Assembly: GCA_029204225.1 (NCBI GenBank)
Contig: CM055097.1
Location: 43,862,942-43,926,941 of the forward strand
Direction: 5' to 3'
Source of the DNA: Diphasiastrum complanatum
Lineage: Eukaryota; Streptophyta; Lycopodiopsida; Lycopodiales; Lycopodiaceae
DNA: 64,000 bases
How positions within the stretch are numbered: the stretch's first letter is position 1; the number at the start of each line of letters is the position of its first letter. The position numbers and the translations under genes were made by a program. Shown here piece after piece: positions 58,264 to 64,000 of this stretch. The notes beneath the pieces were generated by a model. It was not told where the DNA came from. It did not search any database and saw only the letters and a list, made by a program, of their open reading frames with translations.

Positions 58264-61111
58264 ATGTGGAATAGCGTCATGGGAATGTGCATGAGCGATG
58301 TTATGCAGCAATCGCCAGATGGAAGTTGAAGGATGGAAAAGCTTTCACGCTGATCATCCTCAACATTATGGATACTCAGATCGGCCATGTATCTGAGGCT
58401 CAAAAATTGAAAGAAGTCTGAGACATCTTGAGCGCATTATACGAAGTGCGAGATATAGCTTCCAAGCTACATCTCAGAAAGAAATTTTACTCCCTCAAGA
58501 TGACGAATGGTGATTCCTTGCATAATCAGATTAATCATTTTAAGAACCTGCTAAGGCAAATGGCCGTTGTCGGATCTGTCATAGACGATCAAGACGTAGT
58601 GCAATTGCTTACAAGCTTGCCAAGCTCATACGACAGCTGGGTGATGGTCATCACGACTCATCCAAAACTGACTCTTACTATGTTGTTGCAAGAAGACACG
58701 CGAAGGAACGAAACCTCAAGTTCCTCAGTTGATTCTCACGTCTTATACACCAACAAGAGCACGACTAAGCAGAAGAAGAAGAAAGGCCCGAAGCAATCAA
58801 AGGCAGACCGGAAACCAGCACAACATAAAGAATAGTCGAATTCGCGGACAAAGAAGAAGAAGTTCTTTAGATACTGCAAGTGAAACAACCACGAAATTCA
58901 AGACTACCGGATATTGCAAGTGAAGAACAACAGCAAGGGACAGTCAAATCAAGTGGCAAATGCAGCTGCAGAAGCTCCACAGCCTATTCAAGAAGCGGAT
59001 CATGATGCCTTCTGACCAGCCATCAAGGAGCATTCGGCGACAGTTCTTGGTTCCTGGATTACGGAGCCACTCAGCACATGACCAGTCTCATTGGTTGTTT
59101 CGAGTCCTATACACCTTACAGTACCCAGAAATATGTTCACCTTGGTGACAATAGCACACAAGCTATTAAAGGTGAAGGTACTGTGAGATTAAGCTTTGCA
59201 AATGATCAGTCTAAGCTACTTTCTAAAGTCTTGTATGTACCAAATTTGTCTACGAATCTGCTCTCTGTAAGCATAATCACAGATCTAGGACATAGAGTAG
59301 AATTCAAATGTGATTAGTACAAGGTAGTTGATAGGATAGGCAAGATCCTAGCACTCGAAAAGAGGCATGGATACTTGTATAAATTAAGTCATTGCTTTTC
59401 TACCTCTAGTCAGGCGCTTAGTACTTCTATTCATGCAAATAAAAGTTTACTTTGGCATTATAGACTTGGTCACTTGAATCATGTTGTTGTACAACAAATG
59501 TCTAGACAATCTATTGTTCTTGATCTCGACTATCCTCGCAAAAAAGTCAAGTTACCTGTCTGTCAAGACTGTCTAGTTGGTAAACAGACTAGGAAACCAT
59601 TTAAATCAAGCCATCAGCATGCTAGAGGATTGTTAGACATTGTACATTCAGACATTTGTGGCCCGATGAAAAATCCTTCGCTGAAGGATTCAAGTATTTT
59701 ATAACTATTATTAATGAATTTTCCAGAAGGACTATGGTGTACTTCATAAAGAAGAAATCAAAAGCCTTCAACTGCTTCAGAATCTTCAAGGAGCATGCAA
59801 AAAAGGAGACTGGATGGACGATCAAGGCTTTAAGAACAAACAATGGTGGAGAATATATCTCTATCGAGTTTAAGGAGTACTGCCAAACCCAAGCATTGAG
59901 CAGCAATTCATCACTCCTTACAGTCCTCAGTCTAATGGCTTAGCCGAGAGGAAGAATCATACCCTAGTTGAATCAGCCAAATGTATGCTAGCGCATGCAT
60001 CGCTGCTCAAGAGATTCTGGGCTGAAGCTGTATCCAATACAACTTACGTCCAAAACAGATGTTCGACCAAGGCCCTCTCTGGCAAGACAGCCCACGAGGT
60101 GTGGATAGGCTCTAAGCCTTTTGTGAAGAACTTAAGATGTTTGGGTGCATTGCCTACGCGCAGATCCCAAAAGACACGAGGAAAAAATTGGACTTCCAAG
60201 GTCTCAAGACCATCCTGATTGGATATACTTCATCTGATAATACATACAAGCTGTATGATCCTGATACCCAACAAATCTTGTATAGCTGGGATACAGTCTT
60301 TATCGAGGATCAGTTTGTCAACATCAAAGACAAGGATATCGCTCCAGAAGAACCTTCATCACCTGCCATTGACACGACTGTCCGAGCTTCTGGCTTAGGC
60401 ATGTCTATTGTTGACCCACTTCATGACAGTGAATCAAACAAAGATGTTGCTGCTACCCAACAACCAGTCCCAGGAGTGGTTCATCAGTCGAATCCTCCCA
60501 GAAGATCAAGCCGAGTACGCACACAGCCCACAAGGTATACTCCTGAGTCTGTCTGTCTCTTGATACAGGAATCGACGACAGTCAAAGAGGCACTCAACCA
60601 ACCAGACTCTGATTTCTAGAGAGAAGCTATGGATAGAGAGTATTCCTCTCTAATCAAGAACCAGACATGGTCACTAGTCGAAGCTCCTATTGGCTGCAAT
60701 ATCATTGATTGCAAATGGATCTTTAAGATCAAATACAATGCCAACGGAGCAATTGATCAAAGGAAGACAAGACTGGTAGCACGAGGATTCACTCAGATCC
60801 CGAATGTCAACTACAGCGAGACTTTCAGTCCAGTAGTCAAACATTCGTCGATCCAAATGCTCTTGTCTTATGTTGTAGCTAGCGACCTTGAGGTACATCA
60901 ACTTGATGTACAAACAACTTATCTGAATGGAGTTATACAAGAAGATATCTACATGATTCAGCCCGAAGGATACATTTTGGAAGGTATGAATAATCATGTC
61001 TATAAACTCCACAAAGCACTGTACGGCTTGAAACAATCTGCTAGAGCTTGGTTTCAAAGGATCAACACATTCCTCATCAAACAAGGATTCAAACCAAGCA
61101 TTGCTGATTGC
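58264..61111 (+). pseudogene. Copia-2, 5' half (gag to reverse transcriptase fingers)
   Basis: Gag: AAIARWKLKDGKAFTLIILN and LRKKFYSLKMTNGDSLHNQI. The zinc knuckle is decayed. Protease/pre-integrase: DYGATQHMTSLIG-like sequence near 59050 and LSKVLYVPNLSTNLLSVSII. Integrase: CQDCLVGKQTRKPF, HSDICGPM, NGGEYIS and SPQSNGLAERKNHTLVESAK, then VWIGSKPFVKNLRCLG, and in the next frame MFGCIAYAQIPKDTRKKLDF. Reverse transcriptase: WSLVEAPIGCNIIDCKWIFK, HQLDVQTTYLNGVIQEDIYM, LYGLKQSARAWFQRI. It ends at GFKPSIADC. About seven frame breaks or stops. No 5' LTR; the left edge abuts the Penelope-like remnant. Confidence 0.87.
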
Positions 61112-61902
61112 TGAAAAAATTTCCAGCAAGTTCACACATGTAAGAATGATCCACAAATGTGATTGATCTTATTAAGCTTTATAATTAGCACAAAAAACTG
61201 ATTCTAGATTGAATAGCAAGATCTAGTACAGAATTTAATGGCTTAACCACAATCTAGCATGCTAAGAATCATAGAATGATAGATTTGATTTCAAGAGAGC
61301 AAAAGTACAAGAATTTAGTGTATGAGCATAAGCCTCAACACAAGTTAGAGAGAGAAAGAGAGATATATTCAAGCAAATATTGGTGTGGATCCAAAATGGC
61401 ATGGAATAGCTTCAAAGCTTGGTTCTTCATAAAAAATTATGAGAATAGCTACACATATTTATGGAGTTTGAGGTAGCTCGAGGTAGAACCACATCCATCC
61501 ACCTTTCATTCACACCTAAAGTGAAAACTAGAGTCCAAGTGACATTTGACACATCTCATGCATGCATTTCTACCTACTTTTACCAAGTGTCATTTTTTTA
61601 TCTAGAATTGTACAAATCATCAGCATGTGTCCATTTCACTTTGTGCATGTCTTGCATGTCACTATGGATCACTTACAACAATTGCATGTGATATGCCACG
61701 AGTTTTCACAAGCATATTAGTGACATTTCTAAGTCTACAATCTATATGCAAGTTGTATACTACCAACTAGACTTGAGAAACCCATATAGCTCGAGTTCCA
61801 TCTAGGCCAAATTTGGCATTTTCATTATGAAACAACATGCTTGCATAGAAAAAAGTTTGTAGCAAGCCTAAAGTCAAGATAGATGATTTTTCATTTTCAA
61901 CA
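61112..61902 (-). repeat. 3' LTR of Copia-3
   Basis: Minus strand TGTTGAAAATG (61902) to GAAATTTTTTCA (61112), 791 bp, after the purine tract TAGGAGGAG. The next bases are GCAAT, identical to the 5 bases before the matching 5' LTR at 17790. Confidence 0.9.
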
Positions 61903-63901
61903 CTCCTCCTAAAAACAATCTATGTTGACTTGAACATGGATCTTGGTATTATTCCAAGATTGGCTCTATGCTTGATGAAGGAATTTTTGCGCAAAGATCT
62001 GGTGAGCAAATCTGCAATACAAGATGATGTGTCGATGTGCTCCAAGTAGATTTCCCCTCCAATGAGCTTCTCTCTCACGAAGTGATGTGCAACCTCGATG
62101 CATTTGCTCCTTGCATGAAATATCGGATTGTTGGCAAGGGCTTGTGCTGAAATATTGTCACACATGATCATAGGTAGATCATCTTCCATGATTATCTTTA
62201 GCTCCTCTCACAACACCTTGATCCAAAGCACTTCTTTTGTTGTAGTAGTGAGTGTCTTATATTCAGCTTTACAAGATGAGAGTGATATAGTATCTTGCTT
62301 TTCGGAACATAAGCTTTGAAGACTAGGAAGTGATCAAATACCATAGCTTTTGAAGAAAGTAGATACAACCAAGTATATCTTGTAAAATCATCAATGAAGG
62401 TGACAAAACAAGTTGCACTACCAATACCTTTAGAGGAAGCACAAGCCTCACAAGGCTTGATATCCTTGGAAAGTGACCTTGGAAGGCCAATAGCCTTAGC
62501 ACTCTTGATCATAAAAAACATAGAATTAAAGTTAGGATGCCTCAACCTTCTATGCCATAACTCATCCTTAGATAAAAGAGCAACCTCACAAAAGTTTGCA
62601 TTCTCATAAGAATTCAATTTGAAGATTCCACCATATCTAGATCCATTAGCTAGGATCTCATCATTTTTCTTGATAAAGCAAGTATTGGAATTGAATTTTA
62701 CATCACAACCACTATCAAGCAACTTTCCAACACTAATCAAGCTCTTTGTAAGCTTAGAAACAAAAAGAACATTTGAAAGTGATAGAACTTTAGAAGAAGC
62801 AAGTTTCAATGGAATGTTGCCAATTCCTTCAATAGAGCACTCATGATCATTTACAGTATAAATAGATCTTTTAAGTCCTTTATAAGGTACAATAGAGTCA
62901 AAAGACTTCTTTGAACAACAGATATGTGAAGAGGCTCCACTATCTATGTACCAAGCTCCATCTTTCTTGAAGGGTGATGAAGACAAGCTTGACACCATGA
63001 ATGATCCTTCTCCATCACTTGCAATAAAATCTTCTTCAATCTCTTTGAAGAGATTTGCTTGCTCGAGTTGGTTATCCTTTTTGAAGCAATTAGAGGCATA
63101 GTGCCCCTTCTTGCCACAAAAGAAACACTTGAGTTTCTTTTTCTTGGTCTTCGAAGTAGAAGGATGAGATGAGTCATCCTCTTCACCATCTTTGTCTCTT
63201 TCCTTGGCTTTGTCTTTGTTGAATGCTTGAGAAAACTGGTTCTTGCTCCTTCCTTTATGCTTGTCCTTGACAAAGAGGGCTTTGTTAGTTCCAATATGCT
63301 CGAGTTTGCTCATCCTAGAAAGTTTATAACTTTGCCTAGCTTCTTCAGAGATGAGAATTCCTTGAAGAGTTTCCAAATTGGGCAACTCCTCCTTAATGGC
63401 AAAGGATTGAACAAGATTATCATAGTCATCTTTTAAGCCATTTAGAATTACTTGTACTAGCTCATCTTGATTGATTGTGACACCAACACAAGCAAGCTCC
63501 CTATGAAGATCTTTTACTCTCAGAACATAGTTTGACGCACTCTCCTCACTTCTTTGAAAACTTTGAAAAATTTGATTTCTACGAGTGAGTATTCTAGAAG
63601 TGTTCTTAGCTTCATAGATGGACTTAAGTGCATCCCAATCATCTTTAGCTATGGTGCAAGATCCTATCTCTCTCATGATTTCATTAGAGACATTCATCTT
63701 AATGAAATGTAGAGCCATTCTAGCTCGCTTCTTGTACTTTGGTATTTCAAGTTGTGCTTGAGGCTCCTCCTCAATACCAAGTACTATGTTCATAACATCA
63801 TGAAGTATCAAAATAGACTCCATTCTTACCTTCCATATTGAGTAATTAGAGGTACTTAGTCTTTCACCTGCTTCTAGGAGATATCCTCCCACAGATGCCA
63901 T
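61903..63901 (-). pseudogene. Copia-3 gag, protease and integrase joined to RNase H by internal deletion
   Basis: Minus strand ATG at 63901 (MASVGGYLLEAGERLSTSNY). The frame stays open for more than 500 codons, the best-preserved transposon gene here. Gag UBN2 domain, zinc knuckle CFFCGKKGHYASNC (about residue 262), protease WYIDSGASSHICC (about residue 320, catalytic DSGA intact), pre-integrase LWHRRLRHPNFNSM and integrase start FIDDFTRYTWLYLL. At about 62300 it jumps to RNase H (SSCKAEYKTLTTTTKEVLWI, MIMCDNISAQALANNPIFH), so the integrase core and reverse transcriptase are gone. A one-base frame change follows the join. It ends DLLTRSLRKN before the purine tract. Confidence 0.9.
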
Positions 63902-64000
63902 AATGTGAAGACTTCTTAGTTATTGGACAATCATATGTTTGAGCTTGTTCCAATCCAACTTAGTGTTGCTACTCTCTTTCACTATAGGTATTTGCAAGGA
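63902..64000 (-). other. Copia-3 leader upstream of gag (runs off the window)
   Basis: Non-coding bases just before the Copia-3 ATG. In an intact element they would lead to a primer-binding site and 5' LTR beyond 64000. I propose that those now lie at 17790-18595. Confidence 0.5.

Noticed and set aside
58125-58403. Minus-strand gene opposite Copia-2 gag
   Set aside because: The upper part is antisense to Copia-2 gag; only the part below about 58258 continues the Penelope-like remnant.

Overview
The window looks like nuclear DNA of a gymnosperm, most likely a conifer. The only clearly host-type gene is the 5' two-thirds of a diterpene synthase of the conifer (TPS-d3) three-domain type at the left edge (143-3068, minus strand). 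The rest is mainly nested LTR retrotransposons with long introns, A/T-rich spacers and no bacterial-type signals. I cannot fix the genus; the protein resembles abietadiene/levopimaradiene synthases and taxadiene synthase in general, with no decisive match.

Layout. (1) 1-3400: diterpene synthase exons 1-8, with every splice phase closing and the class II DxDD motif retained. (2) 3400-13560: a block of three unusual spliced genes or gene remnants: an unrecognised multi-exon gene (4501-7190, +), a second unrecognised gene (8445-7317, -), and a gene encoding a divergent histone H3 fold with a long C-terminal extension (9655-13444, +). The last two diverge from a shared 1.2 kb region carrying a repeated motif in both orientations. 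The H3-like gene is split by a small Copia deletion derivative (11179-13283, target duplication CTCCT). (3) 14040-14800: an array of one short motif in alternating orientation. (4) 15029-64000: nested and rearranged retrotransposons.

The retrotransposon stack can be partly unpicked. A Ty3/Gypsy element called Gypsy-3 here (minus; gag N-terminus 44870-45621, remainder 24214-25969) was entered by a Copia-1 complex (25975-44869, flanks TCAGT/TCAGC). Copia-1 was in turn entered by a 12 kb Tat-type element, Tat-A (27870-39925, exact target duplication ATAAG). A chromovirus sits in Gypsy-3 at 24213. A second Tat copy (Tat-B, 48190-57233) interrupts a reverse-transcriptase gene of probable Penelope type and carries a 1.9 kb internal inversion. 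Both Tat copies have an extra sense ORF after integrase, preceded by its own TATA-like box.

The two halves of one Copia element (Copia-2) lie at 58264-61111 (+) and 15670-17789 (-). Each is cut at the same reverse-transcriptase codon and each abuts an LTR of the same Copia-3 element with the same ATTGC/GCAAT duplication. The simplest reading is an inversion of more than 45 kb covering most of the window; a misassembly would look the same.

The transposon genes carry stops and frameshifts, so most are non-autonomous remnants. The diterpene synthase exons are the only intact, clearly constrained coding sequence, and the H3-like gene is the most novel item.
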